A DNA stretch of 64,000 nucleotides from the NCBI GenBank assembly GCA_003415625.1, contig PYIU01000001.1, positions 3,906,746 to 3,970,745 of the forward strand. The letters are read 5' to 3'. The stretch comes from Aquanectria penicillioides (lineage: Eukaryota > Ascomycota > Sordariomycetes > Hypocreales > Nectriaceae). Both the position numbers and the translations under genes were made by a program. Shown here piece by piece: positions 46,061 through 58,318 of the stretch. A model generated the notes under the pieces. That model worked only from the letters and a program-made list of their open reading frames with translations, was not told the DNA's origin and made no database searches. Position 1 is the first letter of the stretch; each line of letters opens with the position of its first letter.

Positions 46061-47066
46061 CGGTTAGGTTTCATTACACTTTCAGAGTACGAGTAGTAAA
46101 TCATTAAATGGTTCATGTGAGGAAACTTGACTTCTTCATTCGCTTCTTGAATACTTCACATCCCTTCGAAACACCGTAGTTGACCATTTTATGTGTGCTG
46201 GGACGATAAATCGAGAAACAAAGTTGGAGGTCCAAGGCTGGTATGATGTTCTGTCATCATAGTGATTGAGCGCGTGGTGCTTCCACTGACTAAGCGGTGG
46301 CTACAGGCCCAACCAGCTGCGGAAGCATATATGCGAATAGGACGATGATGATAGATGAATAAATGTGGCGAGTTACAAACTTAACATTTTAAATGGTTAC
46401 AGTTATTGAGGAATTTATGCATGGAAAATACTGAAATCATGTCCATACATCACTTGGGTCATTGTTAGGTGACTTCGCCCTCATCACTGCATCATCGGCC
46501 ACATAAAATACACTGTTTGTGACAACTAGCGCGATTAACTGATTCTCATAAGTGTAAATTCTTAGCTATACTTATTGCTACCATTGGCTGGATTATAAAG
46601 TCACAAGTCAAAGCCGTGATGCGGTGCGGGAGTGAGCAAGCTCCCATGCATCGCATCGTGCACCCTACCCGGCGTCATGCAAGTTGCGCCTCAATTTCCT
46701 TTGTACTCAGAAGTTCCAATAAGTTTCTTTTCTTCGGTCTTGACCTCTAAATTGCACCGACCCGGGCTTGCATTTACTGCTTTTGATGATCTAGTCCGTT
46801 TGCTCAACCCACGGTCGGGTCGATTTGAGGAGACAGGCTACTGAAGCTGGGGTCCAGAACAGCGCGCCATTAGCGCCAATATCTCAACCATGTCTGTCTC
46901 AGACTGAGATTATTAATAGTCCCTTGTTCCAGATCTTCTTCAAGATGACTGCTTTGGGGATTGGAGAATCATACATCTCACTCCAGCATTCAGACTGGGA
47001 CAGAGGACCCTTCCCTATTTGTTTCATTCGTTTGGCCTAGTTCGTGCTCATTCCGTTTGCGCCACC
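46061..47066. other. Intergenic region upstream of the GH47 gene
   Basis: About 1 kb, A/T-rich in its middle third; no gene recognised. The GH47 leader ends in GCCACCATG, a strong start context. Confidence 0.4.
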
Positions 47067-48793
47067 ATGAGATTATCTAGTAGTTCGGCCCTCGTTGTCG
47101 GACTCGTCATCCCCGCGCTCGGATACCATATCGAGAAGCGGAGCTTGCGCGTCTCAGAACCTGATAGAGCCTCGGCAGTCCAGAATGCCTTCAAGACCGC
47201 ATGGGAAGGCTACTATCAGCATGCGTTTCCCCATGATAGCCTGCGCCCCATCAGCAATCATTCTGTTGATGAGAGGTTAGTCTCGGCAAGATGATTCCTT
47301 GCCTCAAAGCATCCGCTGACATGGGAAACCAGGAACGGATGGGGCGTCACCGCCATAGATTCGCTGAGCACCGCCATCCTCATGGAAGACCAGGAGATTG
47401 TGAACCAGATTCTAGAGTTTATCCCCAAAATTGACTTTACCACGACCAAGAGGGCCAATGAGGGAATATCCGTCTTTGAGAGTACCATCCGATATCTCGG
47501 CGGGTTGGTTTCCAGTACATGAGCCCATTCTAATCCCCGCTAGGCCATTGAGCATCTTCTAACACTGAGCCCAGGTTATGACCTCTTGAAGGGGCCCATG
47601 AAACATCTCGCCCCGGACTTTGAAAGCGTCGAGGCAATCCTCACACAGGCTAAATCCCTCGCCGACAGCTTGAGCGTCGCATTCGACACGCCCAGCGGTG
47701 TTCCAGATGGCGTCGTGTACCTCAACCCAAAGCCCCGCAAAAGTGGCGCGAGAGAGAACTCCATCGCGGGGATGGGCACCCTAGTTCTAGAGTGGACACG
47801 CCTCAGCGATCTGACGGGAGATGAGAAATACGCCGAGCTTTCCCAAAGGGCTGAGGAATACCTAGTCCGACCTCAGGGAAAGCCAGAGCCCTTCCCTGGG
47901 CTAGTCGGGTGGCATGTCAGCACAGAGACCGGCGAGTTTGTTGACGACAATGGCGGCTGGGGCGGTGGCACGGATAGCTTCTATGAGTATCTGATCAAGA
48001 TGTATCTCTACGACCCAGTCGTATTCGCCGAGTACAAGAACCGCTGGGTGCTCGCCGCCGACTCCACCATCAAATACCTCGCGTCGCATCCGACTTCACG
48101 GAAAGACTTGACTTTCCTCTCGCAATACTCGGGCACTACTGTCCGCCCGAGCTCTGGCCACTGTAAGTACTCTATCAGAATGCCCTTCTGATTGTTAGTG
48201 GAAACTAACTCTGTAATCTAGTGGCGAGTTTTGCTGGTGGTAATTTTATCCTTGGAGGCATCCTTCTCAAGGAGGAAAAGTACATCAAGTTCGGCGTCGA
48301 GCTCGCTGAGTCCTACTACGCAACATACCACCAGACCGCCAGTGGTATCGGTCCCGAGGGCTTCCGCTGGGTTGATGGCGCACAGCCTGAGGGTGGAAGC
48401 AATTCCCTTCCTCCGCCCAGCCAAGAGGGCTTTTACGCCGAAGCAGGCTTCTGGGCCACCTCCAGCGCATACATCCTTCGACCCGAAACCGTAGAGAGCA
48501 TCTACTATGCATACCGCGCCACAGGCGATCGCAAGTACCAGAACATGGCTTGGGAAGCTTTCCAGCGCATGATGAAGCTGTGTCGGGTTGGCAGCGGCTT
48601 CGCTGGGATCCGTGACGTGAAACAGGCCGACGGAGGCAGCAACGACGATTTCCAGCAGAGCTTCTTCCTCGCTGAGACGCTCAAGTACCTGTACCTGATC
48701 TTTTCGGAGGAATCGGAGCTTCAGGTTAAGATTGACGCTCAGAACGAGTTTGTATTCAACACGGAGGCGCACCCGATCAAAGTGCGTAGGTGA
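47067..48793 (+). CDS. GH47 class I alpha-1,2-mannosidase
   Basis: Exons 47067-47275, 47333-47514, 47575-48162 and 48222-48793 give 516 residues; introns are 57, 60 and 59 nt, all in phase. An N-terminal signal peptide ([18 protein letters not shown]) suggests entry to the secretory pathway. GH47 landmarks include [100 protein letters not shown] and [17 protein letters not shown]. Class I enzymes use acidic residues and a Ca2+ ion to trim alpha-1,2-mannose from N-glycans; fungal secreted members also act outside the cell. The size and signal peptide fit the short secreted/Golgi type better than the ER type with a membrane anchor. Confidence 0.93.
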
Positions 48794-49481
48794 ATCCCTT
48801 GAGGATTATAATAGAGTTACATGGAAGTATATGAATTAACTTGAATGCCCTTGAGACTTTAACAGCGAGGTAAATCCAAGCCCCATTGTAGACCTCGTAT
48901 TAAACATCTGTACGCATGTGGAGAAAGTGATTCATCGAGTTTTACTCTATTTCTAAGCAGCTATCTCGAAACGTGTCCTACCGAGCTAAGCAATTAGGTG
49001 AGAAAGTGGCCACCCCGAAAGGTAGTTTTGAGTTGTAGCCAACTGTGCAATACCTATGTGGTCAAAGTCTTGATTGGCTCCACGGGATTTGAGGCAGCAA
49101 AGCCCAGCCAATTGGCACTGTAGAAGCAACGCACGTAACTCGCCTCTAAAGTTCGAGATTGGCTGCGAGAACTACCAACACTCCAAATAGTTCGTCGACT
49201 TAGTCACTACCCATTATTATGAGCTGATCGCAAAGATCCAACTTCTAAAACACACAACACCTTCCTGTTTGAGACACTATCTAACCCTTGTTAATGATGT
49301 CCTGTTTTTTGGGTGATGATCGTTGAGATCCTAGCTGCGCGTAAGCAGGCATCCATGCTGTCATGCGTCTGCATTATTAATACACAATGGCCGATCTAAT
49401 ATGCAAAGAGCGTTTACTTAAACCTCGTTCGCACTGTTACGGATATTCGTTAAATTGTCTCAGCCCTTTTCGTTGTAAGCC
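48794..49481. other. Intergenic region
   Basis: About 0.7 kb between GH47 and the DHA2 transporter; no gene or repeat recognised. Confidence 0.35.
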
Positions 49482-51056
49482 ATGTCAACTACGCATTACG
49501 AGCTTGAGCCCGTGGAATTCCACGATGGGCACATTTCACAGCGGGCGGTTGAGCCCGCGGTTATGGCCTCGCCTCCCACTGTAACATCGTCAGAGCCCAT
49601 TCCTCCTGGCAGGACAAAGTCTGCAGCTCTAATGGCGACGCTGGCGTGCGCGTCTTTCCTCAATACCTTCAACTCGGGTACTCTCACTGTCGCCCTGCCC
49701 TCAATTGCCAAGGAGCTCGACCTCCCAGAGAATCTTCTCTTGTGGCCAGCCTCAGTCTACGCCCTGGGTCTATCATGCACCCTCCTTCTACTAGGCGCAA
49801 TCTCCGATGTTGTTGGAAACAGGCCCATCTTCCTAATCGGGTCTATCCTCTACACCGCATGCACGCTTGCTGTGTCCCTGTCACAAACAGGTGCCCAATT
49901 GATCGTCTTCCGTGCACTGCAGGGCATATTCATGTCTTTTTGCATGCCTACGGCGGTGAGCATCATCACGACGACGTTTCCCAGTGGGAAGCTACGCAAT
50001 ATAGCGTTTGCAGTCTTTGGCGGAGGAAGCCCGCTTGGATTCGCCATTGGGCTAGTCCTTGGAGGCGTGATTGTGCAAATTTCTGGCTGGAGAACTTCGT
50101 ACTACTTGTCTACGGGTATCAATGCCATTACAACTGTTCTCGCATGGTTCACGCTCCCAAGGACGAAGCCGGTGGAAAACGTCAGGCATCATCTCATCCA
50201 CGGTTTCGACTGGGTCGGGGTAGTGTCTGCGAACATCTGCCTTGCTCTCCTGTCCTACATCTTTGCCGAGATCACCTACAGTGGAAGCGTGATGAAAAAG
50301 GCTTACAACATCGTTCTTTTGGCCATCGCGGTGCTATTGATCCCCTTCTTCATCTTCTGGGTTGGTCGTCAAGAACGTCTCGGTCGGCCTGCTATCATTT
50401 CCAACAGCATCTGGAAGAAAAGGGAATTCAGCGCGGTATGTGTTACTGTCTTCCTTGTTTGGTCATGGTTCAACGCCTTCGGGTATTGGACGACGTTATT
50501 CTTCCAAGAAACGCAGGGACTCAGCGCTCTTGGCGCCGCGCTCAGGTTCCTCCCGATGGTCATCTTCGGTCTCCTCACAAACGTTGTGGCTGGGATGATC
50601 ATGGACAAAGTGTCAGCAGGCAATATGGTACTAATCAGTGGTGTGTTGAGCGCTGCTTCGCCGCTTCTCTTCGCGATTCAAGGTCCTGAATGGACGTACT
50701 GGGCAGCCGGGTTCCCAGCCATGTGCCTCAGCGTCTTGAGCACCGACTTGTTGTTTAATGTGAGCAACCTTGTCATCACATCGAGTTTCCCGAGCAAAGA
50801 CCAGGCTCTAGCCGGCGGAGTCTTCAACACTGTGACGCAGCTAGGCAACAGTATCGGGCCAGCGGTAACGGCAATAATTGCATCTTCCGTCACCCACGCC
50901 AAGATGAGCAAGGGTGGGATGAGCGAGGACCAAGCCACTCTTGAAGGTTACCGCAGTGCGTTTTGGACGTGTTTCGGTGCTGCGGTTTTGAGCACTGCAG
51001 TAAGTGTGGTTGGGCTGCGCAAGGCTGGAAAAGTAGGCATGAAGAAGGACCTGTGA
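49482..51056 (+). CDS. DHA2-type MFS transporter (drug/metabolite efflux)
   Basis: Single exon of 524 residues starting at ATG 49482. After a hydrophilic tail of about 45 residues there are 13-14 hydrophobic segments, as in DHA2 (14-spanner) proteins. Visible motifs are FNSGTLTVALPSIAKELDLP in helix 1, LLLGAISDVVGNRPIFLIG (motif A-like), FRALQGIFMSFCMPTAVSII, GGGSPLGFAIGLVLGGVI (motif C-like) and GGVFNTVTQLGNSIGPAV late in the protein. Such proteins export drugs, toxins or siderophores by proton antiport at the plasma membrane. Substrate unknown. No biosynthetic genes flank it, so a link to a metabolite cluster is not supported. Confidence 0.92.
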   Translation: MSTTHYELEPVEFHDGHISQRAVEPAVMASPPTVTSSEPIPPGRTKSAALMATLACASFLNTFNSGTLTVALPSIAKELDLPENLLLWPASVYALGLSCTLLLLGAISDVVGNRPIFLIGSILYTACTLAVSLSQTGAQLIVFRALQGIFMSFCMPTAVSIITTTFPSGKLRNIAFAVFGGGSPLGFAIGLVLGGVIVQISGWRTSYYLSTGINAITTVLAWFTLPRTKPVENVRHHLIHGFDWVGVVSANICLALLSYIFAEITYSGSVMKKAYNIVLLAIAVLLIPFFIFWVGRQERLGRPAIISNSIWKKREFSAVCVTVFLVWSWFNAFGYWTTLFFQETQGLSALGAALRFLPMVIFGLLTNVVAGMIMDKVSAGNMVLISGVLSAASPLLFAIQGPEWTYWAAGFPAMCLSVLSTDLLFNVSNLVITSSFPSKDQALAGGVFNTVTQLGNSIGPAVTAIIASSVTHAKMSKGGMSEDQATLEGYRSAFWTCFGAAVLSTAVSVVGLRKAGKVGMKKDL

Positions 51057-52558
51057 GCAAGCCGACAATGCAGAACATCAGCGTGCCGCTCGCAACAGCT
51101 GGTGTAGGATGGTTCATTGAGACGAGGTTACTTGATCATGAAGCTAAACAACAAGATGCACTCACCGGTATGTATGCACGTTAAGGCAATTATCCAAAAG
51201 GGTTGATCAATCGTCGAGTAATACAATACAACTTCCATCTAACCAATGCCTGGGGTATGAGAAATGTACTACATTATCGTTGTAAGCTCGAAAGAAGATT
51301 CAACCGCAACCTTCTTACAATTTCAAAAAGTTAGGAAGCTCGCAGCATTTCTTTCATATCGTCGGCAGAGTTCAATCTTCCATAATTGTATTCGTCCTCT
51401 GGAATACATCAATCGATGGTCTCCAGCCGTGATCATCCCCTTGCCTTTATTGAGCTATTGACCGTCACGGATCAAGAAATAAGAATAAATGATGAATCAA
51501 TGAGTGAAATAATAAATAAGACGAAATGCCCAATTGTAAAATTACCATTTTATGTTGAGTAAAGAAGGGAAATTATATCCCTGCTCAGACAGCAATCGTG
51601 TGCTGCTATATCTCGTGCTTCAACCTCCAACTCCACAACCCCCGCTGTCATACATGCGTCCATTATATTCATCCCTCACACTCCCTTGAGTTCACTCCTA
51701 ACGCATACGCGTGACAGCACCCCTTTTTACCACACACATGACGGACGCAGCGGCGCTGCATTAGGCGGTGCGCTGCACTGCAGGGTGCATGACTTTCCCT
51801 CGCCCTCATTCACTGCTTAAACGCGCTTCCCCAGGGGGACAAGCGAGCGAGCGCTTGCTTACTTGCTTATTCGTCGGCTAGGACTGGGGGGCCGTGGTGG
51901 TGGTTCCTCTTTTTTTTTTTTTCCACCTTTGCCTTGGTTCCCTTGCAAGGCCGCCTGGTCTTCGCTCTCTGGTCGGTCCAGCGTCAACCGAGGTCATGGC
52001 TCGGCCCTGATGATGAGATATGCAGAGGCATTTTTTTCTCCACGCGCAACGGGCAAATGCGGTTCTAGAGCGCATGGATTAAGTCCGCTCGAGCGAGGAG
52101 CGCTTGAATCTCATCAATTGACCTAATTACTGCGTTGGGGAAGTCTCAAGGCGCCTCCGAGTGTTCCTCGGCGGCACCACCTCGCGCTATGCACGATGCA
52201 ACAACACAGGAAGTGAAGTGTACCAAGGATATATGCATTCAAGACAGCTTCAACAAGGTCATGTTACACGTACAATCTCCTTCGTCTACTCGTCTTCCTC
52301 TGCGTCTCGCTCTGTCCTCTCTCGCCTTCCCATCATGTAAATAGAAACTGGGTTTGCCCCTCCTCCTGGTCCGTCTCTCTCTGTTTGACGCCTAATCCGC
52401 CAGAACCAAATTCCGCCCCTGGCCCCGTCCTGTAACCACCCCGGTCGTTCTAGGTCTAAAATATCGATCGGAAGCAAGTCGAGTCGGTCCCCGCGTCTGC
52501 GCGCGCGCCAAAGGAAAAACAATGCTGCAATGGTAGTGGGATATCAATTGCGCTAAAT
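51057..52558. other. 1.5-kb convergent intergenic region
   Basis: Lies between the DHA2 stop and the IDH1 stop. It contains a T14 run near 51909-51922 and CT-rich stretches. No credible gene; frames up to 87 codons lack motifs. Confidence 0.4.
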
Positions 52559-54138
52559 TTACACAGTCTCCATCTTGTCGAGGATGGCACGGGTGAACTC
52601 GTGGGTGGTGGAAGAACCGCCCATGTCGGGGGTGCGGACCTTGCTGCAGAGGGAGTTAGCATGATGCTTGAGGGGGGGGGGGGGGGGGGGGGGGTCACTC
52701 AAAACAGGCGAATTGAGCCTGTCTAAAAGTAAAAGTTGGGTGGGAAATAAAAAGAAAACTTACCCCTCAGCAATGACGGCGTAGGTGGCCTTGGAGATGC
52801 GGTTGGCATGCTCGTCGAGGCCGAGGTGGCGGAGGAGCATGCTGCCGGACAGGATCATGGCAGTAGGGTTAGCCTGGTCCTTGCCCTTGATGTCAAGACC
52901 GACGTGGCGGCAGCCGGGCTCGAACACGGCGACCTCGCGGCCCATGTTGCACCCGGGGACGATACCGGGGCCACCGACGAGGGCAGCGCCGATGTTGGAC
53001 AGAATGCCACCGTAAAGGTTGGGCATGACCATGACGTCAAACTGCTGGGGGCGAGAGACAGCCTGCATGGAGGCGTTGTCGACGATCATGTCGTTGACCT
53101 CGAGGGTGGGGTAGTCCTTGGCGACCTGGTGGAAGGTGCTGCGGAAGAGACCGTCGGCAAGCTTCATGATGTTGGCCTTGTGGATGCAAGTGACCTTGGA
53201 GCGGTTGTTGGCCAGGGCGAAGGAGAAGGCGAACTTGGCGATGCGCTCAGACTTGGCGCGGGTGATGATCTTGAGCGACTCGACGACGCCGGGGACGCTC
53301 TGGTGCTCGAGGCCAGAGTACTCACCTTCGGTGTTCTCACGGATGATGCACAGGTCAACGTCCTTGTGGCGGGTCTCGTAGCCGGGGATGTTCTTGATCA
53401 GGGAGATGGAGGCGTAGATGTCGAGCTCCTGGCGCATGGCGACGTTGAAGCTCTGGTGGCCGGAGCGGCTGATGGGAGTGTGGAGGATACCCTTGAGGCC
53501 GAGCTTGTTGCGCTTGAGCGAGGCGACGGACTCGCGGAAAGCATCCTCGGTTCGGCCGGCGCCCTCGAGACCGGACACCTCGACCTGCTCCCACTCGATG
53601 GGGACGTTGTCGGCCTTGAAGACGGTCTTGACAGACTCGGCAACCTCGGCACCGATACCGTCACCGGGGATGAGGGAGACAGTGTACTTGCTGCCGAACT
53701 TGGTGGGCTTGAAGATGTCGGACTGGACGGTGGCGAAGGATCGAGAGAGCTGGGGTTGTTGCTGGGCCACGCCGCGCAGCAGCTGCAGAGAAAGAGAAGG
53801 ATGGTCAGCAACCTGTTTCTGTTTTGTGCCAATTCGAGGTAGTATGGGCGAGGTAGGGAGCAGGAGGAGGCTGTGGGCCACTGCTTTGCGGCAGCGGCAA
53901 GCTCCTCCCAGCGGTTCGGTGTTATCATGACGCCCCAAATCGTCGTGGTTGGGTGGTGTTTGAACCAAATTCGTTCGAGATAACAGCGAGCTCTAGCGGC
54001 TTGCAACCCCCAATTCCTGCGCCAATGGGTGCCGGCGGCCCCTCACGGTCCTTGGGACCTGGGCCAAGATAAGGGGAGCCAAGAAGGAAAGCAAACGAGG
54101 CTTACCTGAGCCGATCGAACAGAACCTCGCGACAGCAT
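52559..54138 (-). CDS. IDH1: NAD-dependent isocitrate dehydrogenase subunit 1, mitochondrial
   Basis: Exons 54106-54138, 52764-53782 and 52559-52643 give 378 residues; introns are 323 and 120 nt. The N-terminus MLSRGSVRSAQ with LLRGVAQQQPQLSRSFATVQ is a mitochondrial presequence. The isocitrate/isopropylmalate dehydrogenase fold follows: VSLIPGDGIGAEV, LCIIRENTEGEYSGLEH, CIHKANIMKLADGLF and VMPNLYGGILSNIGAALVGGPGIVPG. The protein ends FTRAILDKMETV. It fits the regulatory IDH1 type; with IDH2 it forms the octameric, AMP-activated enzyme of the TCA cycle in the matrix. The second intron holds a 23-base G run (C on the coding strand). Very strong codon bias toward C/G-ending codons suggests high expression. 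Confidence 0.95.
52672..52694. repeat. G23 homopolymer inside IDH1 intron 2
   Basis: Twenty-three consecutive G on the plus strand (C on the sense strand), lying about 30 nt upstream of the intron acceptor at 52644. Length is likely to be variable or misassembled. Confidence 0.85.
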
Positions 54139-55936
54139 GGTGACGGCTGGGAGGATTTTTCCTTGGGGGGAGGGACGGTTTGGTGTAAGAGCGAGGAAGA
54201 ATGGCTTTCCGCGGCGGCGAGAGAGAGAGAGAGGAGAAGAGGGGAGAGTGGCGAGGACAAGGTACGACGAAGAAGAAAAAAAAAGGGAAAGTAAAAAAGG
54301 AAGACCAAGATGCGTGAGAGCGAACCCAGTAAGAAGAGGAAGTGCGCGATTTGCTTTTACCACCTTACTCGGTACACTCTCGTTGCCCCAAGGTTCCCTC
54401 CGGGGGGCGCGCGCAATGGCCCATTTGGGACCCAAAGAGACCCAAAGAGACCCTCTGACCCTCTATAACCTCGCACTTTGCACGCGGCCAAGGCCCATTT
54501 TCCTTCGGCCGCCGCTCGTTTTTCCGCGCCTTGATCCGAGCCAGCGCGGCGAACGACGAAGGCCGTCTCGCCTTCCGGCGGCGAAAATGTGGACGCTAGG
54601 CCGCTTGCGGTAGGCGGCGAGTCCTCTCTCTCCGTCGACGGTGTCGCCGCGCCTACGGGAGTGGCTCCTCTTTGGCCTCCCCCACTGTGAGAGTTTGCCT
54701 CTCTCGGTTTAGGCGCCAGGGAATAAACTCCCAGTTTTCTCTCTTTTTTTTTTTCTCTTGAAGCCCACTGTTTCTTTATAGTCTCTCCATGGTTCGCTTT
54801 AAAATCGTCCAGACCCTCTATCACCAGGCATTGAAACGGGCAGGTTCACAAAAACACAGACAAATAATAGCCAGAAAGACACACAAAAAAAATCAACTGT
54901 TTGCATGCCGTTGCATGCACATGCAAGCAAAATGACATGTGTCAGATACCTCAAAATGCTACCTCAGATACATACATGCAGTTCTTCCGATTTTTTTTTT
55001 TTTTGCCCTCCCCCCTTCTAGCTGCTGCTCGCCAAGGGCAACCCACGACGTCATGTCAACAAGAAGCCTCCAAATTCCTCAGACGCCGTCAACCCGGAAA
55101 TAACGTCCCAAAAACTGCATAGGCGCTCCACGGAAAGAATCCTCGCCCGTCAGACGTCAACCTCCCACCGCATGCACATCCATACTCTTATTTGCCCGCA
55201 TTCAATGGCTAAAAAAGCGCCTTTTCTCCTCGATGCCGTAGCACCCCAGACCCTTGCCGAAAAAAAAAAAACACGTAGCCGAGTGAATGCCTCCTGCTCC
55301 CAGTAACAAAGAGCACAGAGAAAAAAAATTCCTCATCCGTCTCAGAGCTCGCAGGGATCGCATCGTCCACCTCGCGGCACCTGTGGAGTCCTCTGCGGCT
55401 CCCCCAACCTGTAAAAATCACTCCACCGTCCGGACAACCCCCGAGCAAGCAACCCATTCAGCTCGGATACTTATTATTACCTTTGATGCAACAATAATAA
55501 AGTCATGTCTATTTCCATCCCCATACGTGGGTATAACGCCTACAAACCCACTTCCTCACTAGAAACAAACAACAACCAAAAAGGACATGAGACAGCCCAT
55601 GTTCATGCCGACCAGCCAGCCTTGATTTCTTGTGATAAAAACACAGCAAAAACAAACAAGAGTCGAGAAAAAAAGTTGTGTCCCCTTGTTGCTTCTCCTC
55701 CCGCTCCATCCGTCAGGCCCATCCCTGTCATGTCATGACCTGTTCTGTCCTTGTGCCCTTTCATCCATCAGCCAACCCAACCCAACGCTCATACATGATA
55801 ATCCTGATCCCTGATCGATGTTATATCACAGAATAATTCCATGCCATCCCAAAAAACTCCCAAAGAACCGCAACACTCAATGCTCATGCCGACAACTCGC
55901 TGAATCAACGTCGCCTCTCGTAGACACAAAACTAAC
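54139..55936. promoter_or_regulatory. 1.8-kb promoter of IDH1 and 3' side of the kinase gene
   Basis: The IDH1-proximal part has a GAGAGAGAGAGAGAGG tract at about 54217-54232 and many A-runs, typical of low-complexity fungal promoters. Long open frames at 54357-54824 and 54137-54613 are antisense to each other, compositionally biased and without motifs. The distal part is the 3' flank of the kinase gene. No gene is supported. Confidence 0.45.
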
Positions 55937-58318
55937 TCATACCTCCTCGTCCTCGTCAAGAGGCTCAACTCTCACCAGGATCTCTTCAAGAAGTCCTTCG
56001 AGGAAGCTTCCCACTTCCCGTCCCATCCCCACAGGCTCCGCCTTGTCGTAGTGGTCAATCTCCTTGCACAGGTGTGCCAGCTTATAGACCAGCTTCCGGA
56101 GCTTCTCGTGTGACGCTTCAGCTCGCTGCTGCTTGGGCGTCACCGACGCCGGGTTCTGTCCAGGCTTGTACACCTGCTGAAGATGAATCTGTCGTCGCTT
56201 AAGCGCTTCTTCCAGCGCAGGGAAGATGACGTCGTTGAGCGCATCCAGCTCGCCATTGGGGTTGGCTGGAGCAGGGGATGGGAACGATGAGGGAGCGGTG
56301 CCGTAATCGGGCCCAGGGGACTGAGACTTTGAGGGGAGTGAGGGGAGTGGCGAGGGAAGAGGACGAGGGCCTTGAGCTGATGCCCCCGGTGACGGCAGAG
56401 GTGCTCGTTGGGGGGGGATTTGCTGCGCTGATGGAATTCTCTGTCCTTGGTTCTGATTCTGGTTACCCTTATACGGGGGTATCTCAGGCAGTGCCATCGG
56501 CACCAACCTAGAGCTTGATGGTCGTGATTGAATCTGGTGAGCGGGCGGCACCGGGGGCACAGCCCAGTCGTTGTTGATTCGCAGTGGCGAAGGGGAAGGC
56601 GATCCTGTGCTTCCCTCGGGCGATGTCACCAAGTTAAGGTTGAGCATGCCCATATCGCGCTGCAGCTGACTCTGTAGCTCACGGTCGTAGTCTGGTGATT
56701 GTCCAATGGGCAAAGCGGGCATCGGCTTCGGTCTCGGTGTTTCGATAACCTCCCTGGTCACCACCGGCTTCATCGGGCTCAGGGGAAGAGGACCTTGGAA
56801 GGCGATCCAAAACCTGGCGGAGGCTGTATTTGTTGAGGTTGGTGTGCCACGGGGACAGGCTTGCGCTGAGGGCTGGCTTGTCTCGTCGTTCCAGCATTTG
56901 CCGCCTTGACAGTATCGCTCGTCTGTAACGCAAAGTCTCGCGCCTTGCTCGGGCTGAGCTCACGTTTTCGCTCACCGCAGTCTTCCGCATTCTCCATAGG
57001 TCGTGTTGCCCTCGCATTAGTTGCACTCTCGTCCATGGCGTTCAGGCCCGGCCTGTTGACAACACCTCCCCGCTCACCAACCAGCCTGACGGTTCCAAAA
57101 TCCCACATATCTTCGTCAACCTTCTCCCGCTCCTTTGGTTCCCTGCCGCTGCTGGTATCCCAGTTGTCATCGTCGTCTCCCTTGTGAGTCGCTGACCACC
57201 GTGTATGTCGCTCGATCAGTTCTGTAAGGTAAGTTGTTCGCTTGGCCCGTCTGATAAATGGGTGTCGCAAGAGGTCCTTGGCAGTAGGTCGGTCCTTGGG
57301 GTCTCGTTGCAGACAGAGCTCGATGAATTCTTTGAAGGCCTTTGTGAAATTTCCTTCCAGTCGAGGTGGCGGGTTCTTTGGAATGAGGAACAAGACTTTC
57401 ATGGGGTGGATGTCGGCATAGGGCGGCTCGCCGTTCGCCAGCTCGAGGGCGGTGATGCCCAGTGACCAGATGTCGGCCTTGTGGTCGTATCCGGATTGCT
57501 TAATGACCTCCGGAGCCATCCAGAAGGGGGTGCCGACGAAAGTGTTCTTTTTGGTCATAGTAGCGGAGAGCTGACCTGAGACACCAAAGTCGGCAAGTTT
57601 CACCTGACCGTTGGAACTGAGTAAAACATTTGCAGCTAGCAAAGGAGGCCATGGTCAGCAACAGAGATCGAAACCCATCTTCATTCTGGCACATCTTTCT
57701 CACCCTTGACGTCCCGATGCAGCTTCTTATCCGAGTGCAGGTAATCCAGTCCCATGAGGAGCTCTCGTATGATGATGGCAATGTAGTCCTCCCCAATTAG
57801 GCCAGGTTTCATCAAATCGGCACAGCTCCCGCCGGAGCAGAACTCCATGACAATCCATAGCTCCGCGCCCTTGGCATAGGAGCCATAGTACTTTGTGACG
57901 TAAGGGGACTGCAGCTCGGAAAGGATGGCGATTTCCTGGATGATGTCTTCGACCTCGTCCTCGGCGCTTTCAATGTCGATGACCTTGATGGCAACAGCGT
58001 GGCCGGTTCGCTTGTCAACACTAATTTTGAGCCGGTCAGCAAACGAGTCGCAGACCAGAAAATCGGGGAACAGCAGAGCTGCGTTGTTCTGTTTGCAGTG
58101 CTGTGTTGCGCGTACCCTTTGTAGACTTTGCCAAAGCTACCACCACCTGATAATACCAGAGAACCCCCTCGTTAGCTACAGTACTCTCACCACGCGCGCA
58201 GCGCACGCAAGACCTCGCCAGGGCAAGGATACGAACCAATGCAGTATTCCTTGGAGTAGAGAAGCTCCGGATCCAGCGCCTCGTTGCTCTCGTCCACCTC
58301 GCGCTCGCGGTCCGCCAT
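55937..58318 (-). CDS. GCK-III (Ste20-like) serine/threonine kinase with one frame break
   Basis: Exons 58237-58318, 58116-58146, 57704-58020 and 55937-57635 (introns 90, 95 and 68 nt). The kinase domain is complete: glycine loop GGGSFGKVYKG from residue 28, Lys50 in VAIKVID, HRDVKAAN at 139-146, DFG at 159-161, VGTPFWMAPEVIK and SLGITALELANGEPP, all diagnostic of the GCK-III group (Sid1, MST-type). After about 430 residues the frame stops (SPSKVLFP then TGA at 56779-56781), but the shifted frame continues at once with LSPMKPVVTREV and a conserved C-terminal helical region to 55937. Adding one C to the CCCC run restores about 709 residues. Such kinases act in septation and hyphal growth with scaffold partners. 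An assembly indel is likelier than a dead gene. Confidence 0.85.

Noticed and set aside
49646..50689. 347-codon plus-strand frame
   Set aside because: It overlaps the DHA2 transporter in another frame; the transporter frame has clear membrane helices and motifs, this one has neither.
52808..53842. 344-codon open frame on the plus strand
   Set aside because: It is the exact antisense of IDH1 exon 2. The strong G/C third-position bias of IDH1 creates long open antisense frames; the sequence is repetitive (Gly, Asp, Val) and has no motif.
54137..54824. Overlapping long frames on both strands upstream of IDH1
   Set aside because: Driven by GC-rich and GA-repeat composition; no conserved motif and position fits a promoter.
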